Assembly (NCBI GenBank): GCA_964371125.1
Contig: CAYJMY010000006.1
Location: 1-52,114, forward strand
Length of the DNA: 52,114 bases
DNA from: DUSC01 sp964371125
GTDB lineage: Bacteria; Pseudomonadota; Alphaproteobacteria; Rhizobiales; Rhizobiaceae
Direction of reading: 5' to 3'
Shown here in pieces: positions 32,615 to 42,127 of the stretch. How positions within the stretch are numbered: the stretch's first letter is position 1; every line of letters starts with the position of its first letter. Made by a program: the position numbers and the translations under genes. The notes below the pieces were generated by a model. It was not told the origin of the DNA and ran no database searches. It saw only the letters and a list, made by a program, of their open reading frames with translations.

Positions 32615-33964
32615 ATGGGCGGCAGCGGTGTCATCGACAATTTCCTCGGCGTATTCACCTCCTACATCGACTCCGGCTTCGGCCTGCTCGGTGGCGAGGT
32701 CGCCTTTATCGCCACAACGCTGATCGTCATCGACGTGACGCTCGCGGCCCTGTTCTGGAGCTGGGGCGCCGATGACGACATAATCGCCCGATTGGTCAAG
32801 AAGACCCTGTTCGTCGGCGTCTTCGCCTACATCATCGGCAACTGGAACAACCTGGCGAAGATCGTCTTCGACAGTTTCGCCGGCCTCGGCCTCAAGGGAT
32901 CGGGCACCAGCTTCACCACAGCGGATCTCCTGCGCCCCGGCAAGGTCGCGCAGACCGGCCTCGACGCTGCCCGGCCGCTACTCGAATCCATCTCCGACCT
33001 GATGGGCTGGATCGCCTTCTTCGAGAACTTCATCCAGATCGCTTGCCTGCTGTTCGCCTGGGCGCTGGTGCTTCTGGCGTTTTTCATCCTCGCCATCCAG
33101 CTCTTCATCACGCTCATCGAATTCAAGCTCACCACTTTGGCGGGCTTCGTGCTGATCCCATTCGGCCTGTTCGGCAAGACGGCATTCATGGCCGAACGGG
33201 TGCTTGGCAACGTCATCTCGTCGGGCATCAAGGTTCTGGTACTCGCAGTCATCATCGGCATCGGCTCGACGCTGTTTTCGCAGTTCACGGCCGGCTTCGG
33301 TGGCACGACACCCAGCATCGACGATGCGATGGCCGTCGTCCTCGCAGCCCTCTCGCTCCTCGGTCTCGGCATCTTCGGCCCCGGCATCGCCAATGGCCTC
33401 GTATCGGGCGGCCCGCAGCTTGGTGCGGGCGCGGCTGTCGGCACGGGCCTTGCCGCAGGCGGGATGATCGTCGCTGGCGCTGGCGCCGCAGGCCTAGCCG
33501 CGAAGGGCGGGGCCGCGGCGCTCTTCGGGGGAGCCGCAGCCGTGCGCAGTGGCCCGACCGCTGCCGGCGCCGCTTCCGCTGCCTACAGCCTCGGTTCTCT
33601 GGGCCAGTCCGGCGCGGCCGGCGTCGCTTCCGGTCTCGGCGGCATGGCGCGCGGAGCCGGCAGCGCGGCCATGTCGCCGCTTCGCCGTGCAGCCGCGAGC
33701 GTCAAATCCAGCTTCTCCGCCGGTGCAAAGGCCGGCTTCGGCGCGACCGGCGGCTCCTCGACCATGGGCACGGTCGGCGGAGAATCCGGGGCCGCCGCTG
33801 CCCCGGCAGCATCTTCCACCGGCGGCCCGCCCGCCTGGGCGCAGCGCATGAAACGCTCGCAGCAACTCTCCCACGGCGTCACCGCCGCAGCGCACGCCGT
33901 CCGCTCCGGCGACAGCCATGGCGGCGGCTCCTCCATCAATCTTTCCGAAAGCGACCGCACATGA
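32615..33964 (+). CDS. trbL: TrbL, VirB6-like polytopic channel protein
   Basis: A 449-residue inner membrane protein. Start MGGSGVIDNFLGVFTSYIDSGF and at least six helices up to residue 270 define the TrbL/VirB6 domain. The last 180 residues are Gly/Ala/Ser-rich low complexity (AGAGAAGLAAKGGAAALFGG) with a final WAQRMKRSQQLSHG, as usual for TrbL. It forms part of the inner membrane translocation pore. Its stop overlaps the trbF start. Confidence 0.87.
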   Translation: MGGSGVIDNFLGVFTSYIDSGFGLLGGEVAFIATTLIVIDVTLAALFWSWGADDDIIARLVKKTLFVGVFAYIIGNWNNLAKIVFDSFAGLGLKGSGTSFTTADLLRPGKVAQTGLDAARPLLESISDLMGWIAFFENFIQIACLLFAWALVLLAFFILAIQLFITLIEFKLTTLAGFVLIPFGLFGKTAFMAERVLGNVISSGIKVLVLAVIIGIGSTLFSQFTAGFGGTTPSIDDAMAVVLAALSLLGLGIFGPGIANGLVSGGPQLGAGAAVGTGLAAGGMIVAGAGAAGLAAKGGAAALFGGAAAVRSGPTAAGAASAAYSLGSLGQSGAAGVASGLGGMARGAGSAAMSPLRRAAASVKSSFSAGAKAGFGATGGSSTMGTVGGESGAAAAPAASSTGGPPAWAQRMKRSQQLSHGVTAAAHAVRSGDSHGGGSSINLSESDRT

Positions 33965-34650
33965 GCTTCTTCAAACGTCCCGCCACCCATTACGGCAAGA
34001 CCCCCGAACCCGAGACACCATACCAGAAGGCCGCTCAGGTCTGGGATGACCGCATCGGCTCCGCCCGCGTTCAGGCGAAGAACTGGCGCTATATGGCTTT
34101 CGGCTCGCTGATCCTGTCCGCCGGCTTCGCGGCCGCGCTCGTCTGGCAATCGGCGCGCGGAACCGTCGTGCCCTGGGTGGTGCAGGTCGATAATCTCGGC
34201 CAGTCGCAGGCGGTCGCCCCCGCTGTCGCCGATTATCGCCCCACCGATCCGCAGGTGGCATGGCATCTGGGCCGCTTCATCGAACAGGTTCGCTCGATCC
34301 CCGCCGACGCCATCATCGTCCGGCAGAACTGGCTTCGCGCCTATGAGTTCACGACCGATCGCGGCGCGGCGGCGCTCAATGATTACGCACGGTCGAACGA
34401 CCCGTTCACGCGCGTCGGCCGTCAGCAGATCGCCGTCGAGGTCTCCAGCGTCATTCGCGCGTCGCCCGACAGCTTCCGCATCGCCTGGACGGAGCGCCGC
34501 TACGAGAACGGCCAACTCGCAGCCACAGACCGATGGACGGCCATCCTCACCATCGTCGTGCAACCGCCACGCGACGCCGAACGGCTCAGGGCCAATCCCC
34601 TCGGCATCTACGTCAACGCCATCAACTGGTCGCGGGAGATGGGCCAATGA
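33961..34650 (+). CDS. trbF: TrbF, VirB8-like channel protein
   Basis: A 229-residue bitopic protein: cytoplasmic N-terminus (MSFFKRPATHYGKTPEPETPY), a single helix at about 45-65, and a periplasmic NTF2-like VirB8 domain with TDPQVAWHLGRFIEQVRSIP and SFRIAWTERRYENG, ending YVNAINWSREM. VirB8-like proteins nucleate assembly of the core channel. ATGA overlaps with trbL and trbG. Confidence 0.87.
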   Translation: MSFFKRPATHYGKTPEPETPYQKAAQVWDDRIGSARVQAKNWRYMAFGSLILSAGFAAALVWQSARGTVVPWVVQVDNLGQSQAVAPAVADYRPTDPQVAWHLGRFIEQVRSIPADAIIVRQNWLRAYEFTTDRGAAALNDYARSNDPFTRVGRQQIAVEVSSVIRASPDSFRIAWTERRYENGQLAATDRWTAILTIVVQPPRDAERLRANPLGIYVNAINWSREMGQ

Positions 34651-35630
34651 TCCGCCAGACGATCCGCACAATCGGAAACCCGGCTTTCCGTAAATCAGCT
34701 TCCGCGCTTGTGCTGCTTTCCGCTTTTACGCTCGCCGGCTGCGCCACCAACAGACCGCCGCAGATCAGCTACGATGCCGACGTGCCGCCGCTGCCTGCCG
34801 TGCCCGCCGTCATCACGGACCAGACGCCCCGGCCGCTACATGTCCCACCGGCCTGGACGCCGAGCCGGGGCGGCACCGCCGCCGGCACGCCGGCCGCCCG
34901 CGTCGAGAACGCCAATGCCGCAGCCCGCGTCGAACCACGCCGCGAGGGCTATTACAACGCTATCCAGATTTATCCGTGGAGCGAAGGCGCGCTCTATCAG
35001 GTCTATGCCGCAGTCGGGCAGATCACCAATATCGCGCTGGAGCCCAGCGAAAGCCTGACCGGCGCGGGACCGATCGCCGCCGGCGACACCGCCCGCTGGA
35101 TCATCGGCGACACCGAAAGTGGGTCGGGCTTGACCCGGCGCGTGCATGTGCTGGTCAAGCCCACACGCGCCGACATCTCGACCAACCTCGTCATCACCAC
35201 CGACCGCCGCACCTACATGATCGAGCTGCGTGCGCGGGACGCCCTCTATATGCCCGCCGTCGCCTGGGCCTATCCTGCGCCACCCGCAGGGCAACGCCAG
35301 AGCGTTCCCGCGACCCCGATCATCCCAGCCGTCGCGGCGCGGAACTATCGCTACGGCTTGACCGGCGACACGCCGCCCTGGCGGCCGGTCTCGGTCTATG
35401 ACGATGGCCGCCGCGTCTATGTCGAATTCCCGCGCGGCATCGTGCAGGGCGAGATGCCCCCCATCTTCGTCATCGGCTCGGACGGCGAGCCACAGATCGT
35501 CAACAGCCGCATCCATCAGAACATCCTGATCGTCGACCGCCTGTTCGGCGCGGCCGAGCTGCGCCTTGGCGGCGGCGACCGCCAGCAGACGGTCAGGATC
35601 GTCCGCACCGACGGGAGGCCCGCATCATGA
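34647..35630 (+). CDS. trbG: TrbG, VirB9-like outer-channel lipoprotein
   Basis: A 327-residue protein. The N-terminus has a lipobox, FTLAGC, with lipid-bearing Cys32, and a proline-rich linker (PPLPAVPAVI). The VirB9 domain covers about 95-320: YPWSEGALYQVYAAVGQITNIALEP in part, YMIELRARD, and the C-terminal PPIFVIGSDGEPQIVNSRIHQN. It forms the outer core ring with TrbI. Overlaps trbF and trbI by 4 bases each. Confidence 0.88.
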   Translation: MIRQTIRTIGNPAFRKSASALVLLSAFTLAGCATNRPPQISYDADVPPLPAVPAVITDQTPRPLHVPPAWTPSRGGTAAGTPAARVENANAAARVEPRREGYYNAIQIYPWSEGALYQVYAAVGQITNIALEPSESLTGAGPIAAGDTARWIIGDTESGSGLTRRVHVLVKPTRADISTNLVITTDRRTYMIELRARDALYMPAVAWAYPAPPAGQRQSVPATPIIPAVAARNYRYGLTGDTPPWRPVSVYDDGRRVYVEFPRGIVQGEMPPIFVIGSDGEPQIVNSRIHQNILIVDRLFGAAELRLGGGDRQQTVRIVRTDGRPAS

Positions 35631-36820
35631 ACGAGAGCGAAAGCAGGAGAGAGGATGACGTGCCGCTGACCGGCTCCGCCACCGATTCCGCCGCACCCAT
35701 GCGGCTGCGCGCCGACGCGCCGCGTGTGACGCGCCTGTCCCGAAAGGTGCTCGCCAGCATTGGCGTAGTGGCGTCCCTCGGCGTCGGCGGGGCTTTGATC
35801 TATGCGCTCCAGACGCGCGATGCCGACACCGGCGGCGAGGAGCTTTACTCCACCGACAACCGCGCAACGGCCGATGGTCTGGCCGGGCTGCCGCGCGACT
35901 ATACCGGCCCGGTCCTGGGGTCGGCTCTGCCCGGCGACCTCGGCCGTCCGATCCTCGACGCCCAGAACCGGGGACAACCCGTCGTGCCGCCCGCCATGGC
36001 GACGCCGGCCGTCGACCCGGAGGAACAGCGCCGGCTCGCCGAAGAAGAAGCCGCGCGCCTGAGCCGTGTCTTCTTCCAGACAGCACCCGGCACGGTGGCC
36101 GCGACCGGAGCGCCCGGCGGCATTGCCAGTCCAAACCTCGCGGGCCTTGGCCTGCCTGGTCAGCAGGGCACGCCCACGGCGCAGGATCGGCAGACCGCGT
36201 TCCTCAATGCCGCCGTGGACCGGCGCACCGTTGCGGCCGGTCGCGTCATGGCTCCGGCATCCCCCTATGTGCTTCAGGCCGGCGCGGTGATTTCCGCCGC
36301 GCTCATCACGGGCATCCGCTCCGATCTGCCCGGTCAGATCACCGCGCAGGTGACCGAGAACGTCTACGACAGCCCGACCGGCCGGCTGCTGCTCGTGCCC
36401 CAGGGAACCCGGCTGATCGGCCAATATGACAACGGCGTCGGCTTCGGCCAGCGACGCGTGCTGCTCGTCTGGAACCGCCTCATCCTGCCGAACGGCCGCT
36501 CCATCGTGCTCGAGCGGCAGCGGGGCGCCGATACACAGGGCTATGCCGGTCTGGAGGATGGGGTCGATTACCATTGGTGGGATTTGGCCAAGGCCGCCGG
36601 ACTTTCGACCCTATTGGCCGTTGGCGCGGAGCTGGCCGTCGATGACGACGACCGGCTTTTGAGCGCCATCCGCAACGGCGGTCAGGACACGATCAACGAT
36701 GCCGGCCAGCAGATCGTTCGGCGCCAACTCAATATAGCGCCGACGCTGACCATCCGGCCCGGTTTTCCCGTCCGCGTGATCGTTACGCGCGACCTTGTCC
36801 TCGAGCGCTATGGCGGATGA
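35627..36820 (+). CDS. trbI: TrbI, VirB10-like energy-coupling channel protein
   Basis: A 397-residue protein spanning both membranes. Cytoplasmic N-terminus, one helix at about 42-62, a Pro-rich periplasmic linker, then the VirB10 domain from about residue 200: YVLQAGAVISAALITGIRSDLPG, VPQGTRLIGQYDN, and the antenna region near LAVGAELAVDDDDRLLSAI. It ends PVRVIVTRDLVLERY. Last structural gene of the trb operon, 3 bases before the DUF2274 gene. Confidence 0.9.
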   Translation: MNESESRREDDVPLTGSATDSAAPMRLRADAPRVTRLSRKVLASIGVVASLGVGGALIYALQTRDADTGGEELYSTDNRATADGLAGLPRDYTGPVLGSALPGDLGRPILDAQNRGQPVVPPAMATPAVDPEEQRRLAEEEAARLSRVFFQTAPGTVAATGAPGGIASPNLAGLGLPGQQGTPTAQDRQTAFLNAAVDRRTVAAGRVMAPASPYVLQAGAVISAALITGIRSDLPGQITAQVTENVYDSPTGRLLLVPQGTRLIGQYDNGVGFGQRRVLLVWNRLILPNGRSIVLERQRGADTQGYAGLEDGVDYHWWDLAKAAGLSTLLAVGAELAVDDDDRLLSAIRNGGQDTINDAGQQIVRRQLNIAPTLTIRPGFPVRVIVTRDLVLERYGG

Positions 36821-36823
36821 TCC

Positions 36824-37054
36824 ATGGCGAAACTGAAACTCGGACCCATCGCCGACGACCGACCCGTCAAACTCACCATCGAGCTTCCCGCCGCGGTGCA
36901 TCGCGACCTCGTCGCCTATGCCGAGGTCTTGGGCCGGGAGACGGGTCAGGCTGTCGGCGAGCCGGCCAAGCTGATCGCCCCGATGGTGGAACGCTTCATG
37001 GCGACCGATCGCGCATTCGCTCGTCTGCGGAAGGCGCGCCGGCAAGCGCCCTGA
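36824..37054 (+). CDS. DUF2274 small protein
   Basis: A 76-residue DUF2274 protein: MAKLKLGPIADDRPVKLTIELPAAVHRDLVAYAEVLG, then KLIAPMVERFMATDRAFARLRK. The opening has the beta-strand plus helix outline of a ribbon-helix-helix fold, so DNA binding is plausible. The family nearly always closes trb operons of this type, 3 bases after trbI here. Function unknown. Confidence 0.82.
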   Translation: MAKLKLGPIADDRPVKLTIELPAAVHRDLVAYAEVLGRETGQAVGEPAKLIAPMVERFMATDRAFARLRKARRQAP

Positions 37055-37104
37055 CACTCCGTCTCGTCCTAATTTGAATGCTCGGCCTTTTAAAAAATCT
37101 CATA

Positions 37105-38001
37105 TTATGAACTCGAAATGTCTTGTTCGCGCGACATCCGCTTGGCGAGGCTGAGCAGCCGACGTAGAGCCGGATTGTCGTTTCGTGGCGACCAAACGGC
37201 AAAGAAACGTAGACATGTGCCGTCAAGCGGCCTGAACGTGAGGTCAGGCGAACCCGCGGCAGCCTGCACCTCCGTCGTCAGGGCGAGGCCCTGTCCCATG
37301 GCGACAAGGCTCATGAGATTGTCTCGTCCGACGAAATGGCGTTCGATGCGGGGGCGATCCCCCAGTTCGCCCATATGCGATACAAGATAGTCGTGGATCC
37401 TGAGGCTGCCATCCGCCTCGCTGACGATCAGATGTCGATCGCGCAAGTCCGCCCAAGAGACCGCCATTTTGCGGGTGAGAGGATCGCGTTCCGGCATGGC
37501 GACACAGATCTGCTCACACCAAAGGCGCTGTGTGTCGAGATCGTCCGCCTCCAGCTTTTCCGTGATGAAAGCAATGTCCAGCCTAAGATGCCGGACCGAT
37601 GCGAGATGTTCGGATGTCGTGCCCTCCGCAACATCGAGACGTACATCGGCGTTCGTATCAGAGAAACTGTGCAAGAGTCTGCAAAGAAAGCCAGACGCAA
37701 GTGAACTCAGAATGCCGATTTTCACGGCCCCGTTTTCTCCCCGACCGAATGCGGCGGCCTCTACGGTCGCATGTTCGAGTTGATCGACAGCATGGCGCGC
37801 CCGCTTCAGAAACCGTTCCCCTGCCTGCGTGAGTTGCACTCCGCCAGGAAGCCGGTTGAACAGTGCCACCCCGATCTCGTCTTCGAGGTCCCGGATGCGT
37901 CGACTAAGCGCCGACTCGTTGACACCAATTTCCGAGGCTGCTCGCCGAAAACTGCCGTGATCAGCAGCCGCAATGACGTATCGAAGGTGACGCAACTCCA
38001 T
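37105..38001 (-). CDS. LysR-family regulator at the end of the trb operon
   Basis: A 298-residue LysR protein. Winged HTH at residues 1-60 (MELRHLRYVIAAADHGSFRRAASEIGVNESALSRRIRDLE), then a substrate-binding domain from about 90 (VKIGILSSLASGFLCRLLHSF) with an unknown effector. LysR genes convergent with trb operons are recurrent in this element family, so control of transfer or of the adjacent cargo is likely. I start at 38001; the ORF to 38049 would run through a palindrome that looks like its own operator. Confidence 0.87.
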   Translation of the reverse strand: MELRHLRYVIAAADHGSFRRAASEIGVNESALSRRIRDLEDEIGVALFNRLPGGVQLTQAGERFLKRARHAVDQLEHATVEAAAFGRGENGAVKIGILSSLASGFLCRLLHSFSDTNADVRLDVAEGTTSEHLASVRHLRLDIAFITEKLEADDLDTQRLWCEQICVAMPERDPLTRKMAVSWADLRDRHLIVSEADGSLRIHDYLVSHMGELGDRPRIERHFVGRDNLMSLVAMGQGLALTTEVQAAAGSPDLTFRPLDGTCLRFFAVWSPRNDNPALRRLLSLAKRMSREQDISSS

Positions 38002-38026
38002 ACTTCTGAAGAATCTCCCGCAACTC

Positions 38027-38043
38027 GGAGTGATCATCACTCC
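38027..38043. promoter_or_regulatory. Perfect 17-bp palindrome upstream of LysR
   Basis: GGAGTGAT and ATCACTCC around a single C, 26 bases before the LysR start codon. Perfect arms of 8 and the location suggest an autoregulatory operator. The T-N11-A rule of LysR boxes is not strictly needed for the fit, so the assignment rests on symmetry and position. Confidence 0.55.
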
Positions 38044-38183
38044 CATCAAATCGGGCAGCTGTTGCTCCTGCCCACAACAGTTGCGGAACGCCTCACTCCT
38101 CCATCGAAGTCAACCAGATACGATTCTTGCACTTCGATATTGACCGCATGTGCGCTGACGCAGGCTTCGCTGGCTCAATTGAT

Positions 38184-38211
38184 CCCGGCGGGGCGTAGCC
38201 GCCCCGCCGGG
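38184..38211 (-). terminator. GC-rich hairpin after the aldehyde dehydrogenase operon
   Basis: Perfect 12-bp stem, CCCGGCGGGGCG with CGCCCCGCCGGG, and a four-base TAGC loop, 70 bases downstream of the dehydrogenase stop on the minus strand. There is no long T-run, so it may slow or end transcription imperfectly. It separates the metabolic operon from the LysR gene. The rest of 38044-38281 shows no gene. Confidence 0.6.
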
Positions 38212-38281
38212 CCCAGGTCCGCCATGGGAGAAACCAAGGATCGAGGCGGCGATTCGCCACGCGCTGAGGTGAAGCCGCCCG

Positions 38282-39715
38282 TCAGAAAACATATGCGGTC
38301 TTCACTGTGGTGAAGAACTCTGCCGCATAACTTCCCTGCTCGCGCGGGCCGTAGCTCGACCCTTTTGACCCGCCGAAGGGAACATGGAAATCGACCCCGG
38401 CGGTTGGCAGGTTGACCATCACCATGCCGGCCTCCGCGTTGCGTTTGTAATGAGAGGCGTATTTCAGAGATGTTGTGCAAATGCCTGACGACAAACCAAA
38501 TTCGGTGTCGTTGGCTGTTGCCAGCGCTTCCTCATAATCTTTGACCCGTATGACCGACACGACCGGTCCGAATATCTCCTCGCGGCTAATGCGCATCTGG
38601 TTGGTCGCCTCGGTGAAGATCGCCGGGCTGAGGTAGAATCCGGGCGCGCCGCGCTGCACGGGTTCACCGCCGAAGAGGAGTTTAGCCCCTTCCTTTTCGC
38701 CGATCCCGACATACTCGATGTCCTGCTTCAATTGACTCCCGTCGACAACCGGCCCGATATGCGTGCCCTCCTTCATCGCATTGTCGATGACGAGCGCCTC
38801 GGTCCGCTCCTTGAGCGCTGCGACAAAGGCATCGTGAATGCCCTCGGTGACGATCAGGCGCGAGGTAGCGGTACAGCGCTGGCCGGTCGAGAAGAAGGAC
38901 CCATTGACCGCGCAGTCGACCGCAACGTCCAGATCGGCATCGTCGAGCACCACCAGCGGATTCTTGCCGCCCATTTCCAACTGGAACTTGCGGCGATGCT
39001 TCAACGACGCCAAAGCCACTTTGTCACCGGTCGCCTGTGACCCTGTGAAGCTAATTGCCTTGATATCCGGACTGTCGAGCATAGCTTGGCCGACAATCGA
39101 TCCTTGACCCATGACCAGGTTAAGCACACCATCCGGTAGACCCGCCCGGTGAAGAATATCGGCCAGCGCCCACGCACAACCCGGCACCAGTTCAGCCGGC
39201 TTGACGACAACGGTATTTCCGTAGCAAAGCGCCGGCGCAATTTTCCAGGCGGGAATGGCGATCGGGAAGTTCCACGGCGTGATGATGCCGATGACACCTA
39301 CCGGCTCACGGGTGATTTCCACATTGATGCCGGGCCGAACGCTCGGCACGGTCTCCCCGGTCAGCCGCAACGCCTCGCCAGCGAAGAAATCGAAGATCTG
39401 GCCAGCACGCACGGTTTCGCCGATCCCCTCGGCTAAGGTCTTGCCTTCCTCTCGACTGAGCAGCGACCCGAGTTCCTTCTTTCGGGCAAATATCTCGTCC
39501 GCCGCCCGACGCAGAATCAGATGCCGTTCATAAATGCCCGTACGCGACCACGCGGGAAATGCAGCCTTTGCCGCCGCAATGGCCGCCTTGGCTTCGTCCG
39601 AACCTGCCTGTACGTAAACACCCACCACCTCGTCGGTGTTTGAGGGATTGATATTCTCGGCGCCTTCGGTTCCAATCCATTCGCCGCCGATCAGGTTCCT
39701 ATGCAACTCAATCAT
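38282..39715 (-). CDS. NAD(P)-dependent aldehyde dehydrogenase (KGSADH-like)
   Basis: A 477-residue aldehyde dehydrogenase. Rossmann and active-site text: TPWNFPIAIPAWKIAPAL, FTGSQATG, general base Glu247 in QLEMGGKNP and nucleophile Cys281 in STGQRCTATS. The C-terminal VNLPTAGVDFHVPFGGSKGSSYGPREQG resembles alpha-ketoglutaric semialdehyde dehydrogenases of sugar-acid pathways, so oxidation of 2,5-dioxopentanoate to 2-oxoglutarate is a reasonable guess, not a proof. Last gene of the TRAP operon, 44 bases after the NIPSNAP gene. Confidence 0.85.
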   Translation of the reverse strand: MIELHRNLIGGEWIGTEGAENINPSNTDEVVGVYVQAGSDEAKAAIAAAKAAFPAWSRTGIYERHLILRRAADEIFARKKELGSLLSREEGKTLAEGIGETVRAGQIFDFFAGEALRLTGETVPSVRPGINVEITREPVGVIGIITPWNFPIAIPAWKIAPALCYGNTVVVKPAELVPGCAWALADILHRAGLPDGVLNLVMGQGSIVGQAMLDSPDIKAISFTGSQATGDKVALASLKHRRKFQLEMGGKNPLVVLDDADLDVAVDCAVNGSFFSTGQRCTATSRLIVTEGIHDAFVAALKERTEALVIDNAMKEGTHIGPVVDGSQLKQDIEYVGIGEKEGAKLLFGGEPVQRGAPGFYLSPAIFTEATNQMRISREEIFGPVVSVIRVKDYEEALATANDTEFGLSSGICTTSLKYASHYKRNAEAGMVMVNLPTAGVDFHVPFGGSKGSSYGPREQGSYAAEFFTTVKTAYVF

Positions 39716-39759
39716 TGCGTCACACCCTATCTCCTAGAAATTACACGGCGATTGGCGAG

Positions 39760-40344
39760 CTACACCAACGGTGAAAACGCAACGTCCCTGAGGACTTCCC
39801 TGTCCCCGGCTACAGGTTCGGGGAGTTCGTCATTTGCGAGCCGCGAAATCGTGATCCAGCTCCCGGTGCCGTCACCGGCGAGGACTTGTGCTGCAAACAC
39901 CGGATCTTCGCTTTGCGGACGCGCGAGGCCTTCGTCAAAGACCCAGAACGCCTCGCCAAGCGGCTGCGCGCCCGGCGCCAGACCCGCGTGATGCGCGTCC
40001 CGTTTGGACAGGACCGCATCAAAAGCACTGCTGGACGTTCGCAGAGCGAGAAACTGGGTCCGCTGAACACCGATCATCGCAAGCCCGCGCGGAAGGAAAT
40101 CTTCCGCCCATTTCGAATCAGCCATCAGGCGGCTACGCCGCGCCGCACGCTCCGCCATATCGGCGTAAATCCATATATGACGCAGGCGATTAAGCGTGCC
40201 CGTTTCCGTGATCCAGTATCCGCCGAGCGGCAGATGGCGAGTGATCAGTTTCAGGCCTTCTGTACCGAAGAGCTGGAGGTATCGTGTTGCGGCTCCGGGA
40301 GCGAAATCATAGGTACGAAGTTCGATGAGCAATTGGTTCTCCAT
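39760..40344 (-). CDS. NIPSNAP-family protein
   Basis: A 194-residue protein with two ferredoxin-like NIPSNAP repeats. Opening LLIELRTYDFAPGAATRYLQLF and the following GYWITETGTLNRLRHIWIYADMAERAARRSRL in part are typical. A second, weaker repeat covers about 100-194. Bacterial NIPSNAP genes recur in catabolic operons with unknown biochemistry, often as oxidoreductase-like accessory proteins. It lies between dctM (15 bases upstream) and the aldehyde dehydrogenase, so is co-expressed with uptake. Confidence 0.72.
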   Translation of the reverse strand: MENQLLIELRTYDFAPGAATRYLQLFGTEGLKLITRHLPLGGYWITETGTLNRLRHIWIYADMAERAARRSRLMADSKWAEDFLPRGLAMIGVQRTQFLALRTSSSAFDAVLSKRDAHHAGLAPGAQPLGEAFWVFDEGLARPQSEDPVFAAQVLAGDGTGSWITISRLANDELPEPVAGDREVLRDVAFSPLV

Positions 40345-40359
40345 CCGGTCGGTTGGTAT

Positions 40360-41634
40360 TCATGAAAAGACTTGAACAAGAGTCAGGCTTATCGCCGGCA
40401 CGTAGGTGATCAGCGCTAGACAGGCGAGTATGACCAGGATGAACACGCCGAGGGGCCGCATCATCTTGTGCACCGAGCATCCGGCCACAGCCGCTGCGGA
40501 AAAGAGGTTCACCCCAAATGGCGGTGTGATCATGCCCAGCGCCACATTGACCACCATGACCGTTCCGAAGTGAACCGGATCCACACCCACGTTGCGCGCG
40601 GCATCGGTCAGGATCGGCCCGAGCACCAGAACGCTGGCGCTGGTCTCGACGAACATCCCCGTCACAAAAAGGAATAGGTTCGATGCGAGGAGAAAGGCGG
40701 CGCTCGTGTCGAATGTGGCGGCGATCCAACCTGCCGCCGCAGCCGGCATGCCCTGTCGGTCCAAGAGGTAGCTAAGCAAGCTGGCGGTCGCGATAATCAT
40801 CATGATCGCCGAAGACGACAAAACCGAGTGCTTGAAGACCTCATGGACCGCGCGCTTGCCAATCTGGCCGGACACGAGGCCAAAGCCGAACGAGTAGACA
40901 ACCGCGATCACGCTCGCCTCGGTCGGCGTGGTGACACCGCCATAGATGCCGCCAAGTACGATCACCGGCATCAATAAGGCAAAAAACGAATGCCTGAATG
41001 CCACGCCGATCTTCAAGCAGTCATCGCCGTCATTCCGTCCCCAACCGCGCAACCGGCTCCAGACCAGGACGGTAACAACCAGGGCTGCGGCAATAAGAAA
41101 ACCTGGTCCGAATCCGGCCAAAAAAAGCTTGGGGATTGAGGTCTCGGTCGCCACACCGAAGAGGATCATCGGGATCGAAGGCGGAATGATCACCCCAAGT
41201 TCGGCGGCGGTCGCCATCAGCGCGGCGGCAAATCCGACAGGGTAGCCATATCGGACAAGCGCCGGAATGACGACCGAGCCGACGGCGAAAGTGGTCGCCA
41301 CGCTGCTGCCCGAAATCGCGGCAAACATCATTGAGGTCAGAACGCAGGCCGCAGCCAGCCCGCCCTGCACCCCGCCAACTAGCGCGCGCGCGAATTCGAC
41401 GAGTTGGCGGGAAAGCCCGCTGACCTCCATGATCTTGCCGGACAGAATGAAAAAGGGAATCGCAGCGAGCGGAAAGCGGTCAAGCGCGACGTAAATTTGC
41501 TGCGGAATGACAATGCCCGGCAGTGGGGTGAAGCCGAAAAGGCCAATGGCCGAAGCCAAGCCAATCGCCACGGCCACCGGCACGCCGAGGACGAGCAGAA
41601 CCAATAATGCGACGGGGACAACGCTACTCATCAT
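40360..41634 (-). CDS. dctM: TRAP transporter large permease (DctM)
   Basis: A 424-residue membrane protein with about 12 helices. Family blocks: VALDRFPLAAIPFFILSGKIME, GGLAAACVLTSMMFAAISGSSVATTFAVGSVVIP and VVNVALGMITPPFGVNLF. It is the ion-coupled translocating subunit of a tripartite acid transporter. It overlaps dctQ by 11 bases. Confidence 0.9.
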   Translation of the reverse strand: MMSSVVPVALLVLLVLGVPVAVAIGLASAIGLFGFTPLPGIVIPQQIYVALDRFPLAAIPFFILSGKIMEVSGLSRQLVEFARALVGGVQGGLAAACVLTSMMFAAISGSSVATTFAVGSVVIPALVRYGYPVGFAAALMATAAELGVIIPPSIPMILFGVATETSIPKLFLAGFGPGFLIAAALVVTVLVWSRLRGWGRNDGDDCLKIGVAFRHSFFALLMPVIVLGGIYGGVTTPTEASVIAVVYSFGFGLVSGQIGKRAVHEVFKHSVLSSSAIMMIIATASLLSYLLDRQGMPAAAAGWIAATFDTSAAFLLASNLFLFVTGMFVETSASVLVLGPILTDAARNVGVDPVHFGTVMVVNVALGMITPPFGVNLFSAAAVAGCSVHKMMRPLGVFILVILACLALITYVPAISLTLVQVFS

Positions 41635-42127
41635 ACGCGTCCTCGGAGAAAGGCTCGTTATGAAGGAAGGCGCCGATGCTGCCGATTATCGCGCAGGCGC
41701 AACCAACCGGGATCGCCGCGTAGCCGAACGCGATCGATATCTCGAGACCAGCCAGATTCTGCGAGACGACCCTCTGGGTGACGAAGAAACCCAGCCAGCC
41801 CAGCATCACAACCAACGCGAGGTTGGCGGCAAGAATAAGCGCATCGACCCAGCGCCCGAATGCTGACTTAAGCACCGCGTACACGGCGTCGATGGAGACT
41901 AGCATGTTGTGCCGCAGAGCAAGCGCAAGGCCCAGCATGACCATCCAAGTCAGTGACAGGCGCACGAGCGCCTCCGACCAGACAGACGGATTGGCGAACA
42001 CGAACCTCGAAAGCACCTGCCAGAAACCGGCAGAAACAGCGACTCCCATGAAAAGGCTAGCGGCAATCTCCGCCGCCAGCATGGTCCACTTATCAATGGC
42101 TCTAAACGTGGAACTAAGTTTGGTCAT
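41624..42127 (-). CDS. dctQ: TRAP transporter small permease (DctQ)
   Basis: A 167-residue protein with four membrane helices (about 15-38, 50-70, 90-112, 130-155) and the DctQ signature VWSEALVRLSLTWMVMLGLALALR. It stabilises the large permease and docks the binding protein. It overlaps dctP by 4 bases (ATGA) and dctM by 11. Confidence 0.87.
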   Translation of the reverse strand: MTKLSSTFRAIDKWTMLAAEIAASLFMGVAVSAGFWQVLSRFVFANPSVWSEALVRLSLTWMVMLGLALALRHNMLVSIDAVYAVLKSAFGRWVDALILAANLALVVMLGWLGFFVTQRVVSQNLAGLEISIAFGYAAIPVGCACAIIGSIGAFLHNEPFSEDAYDE

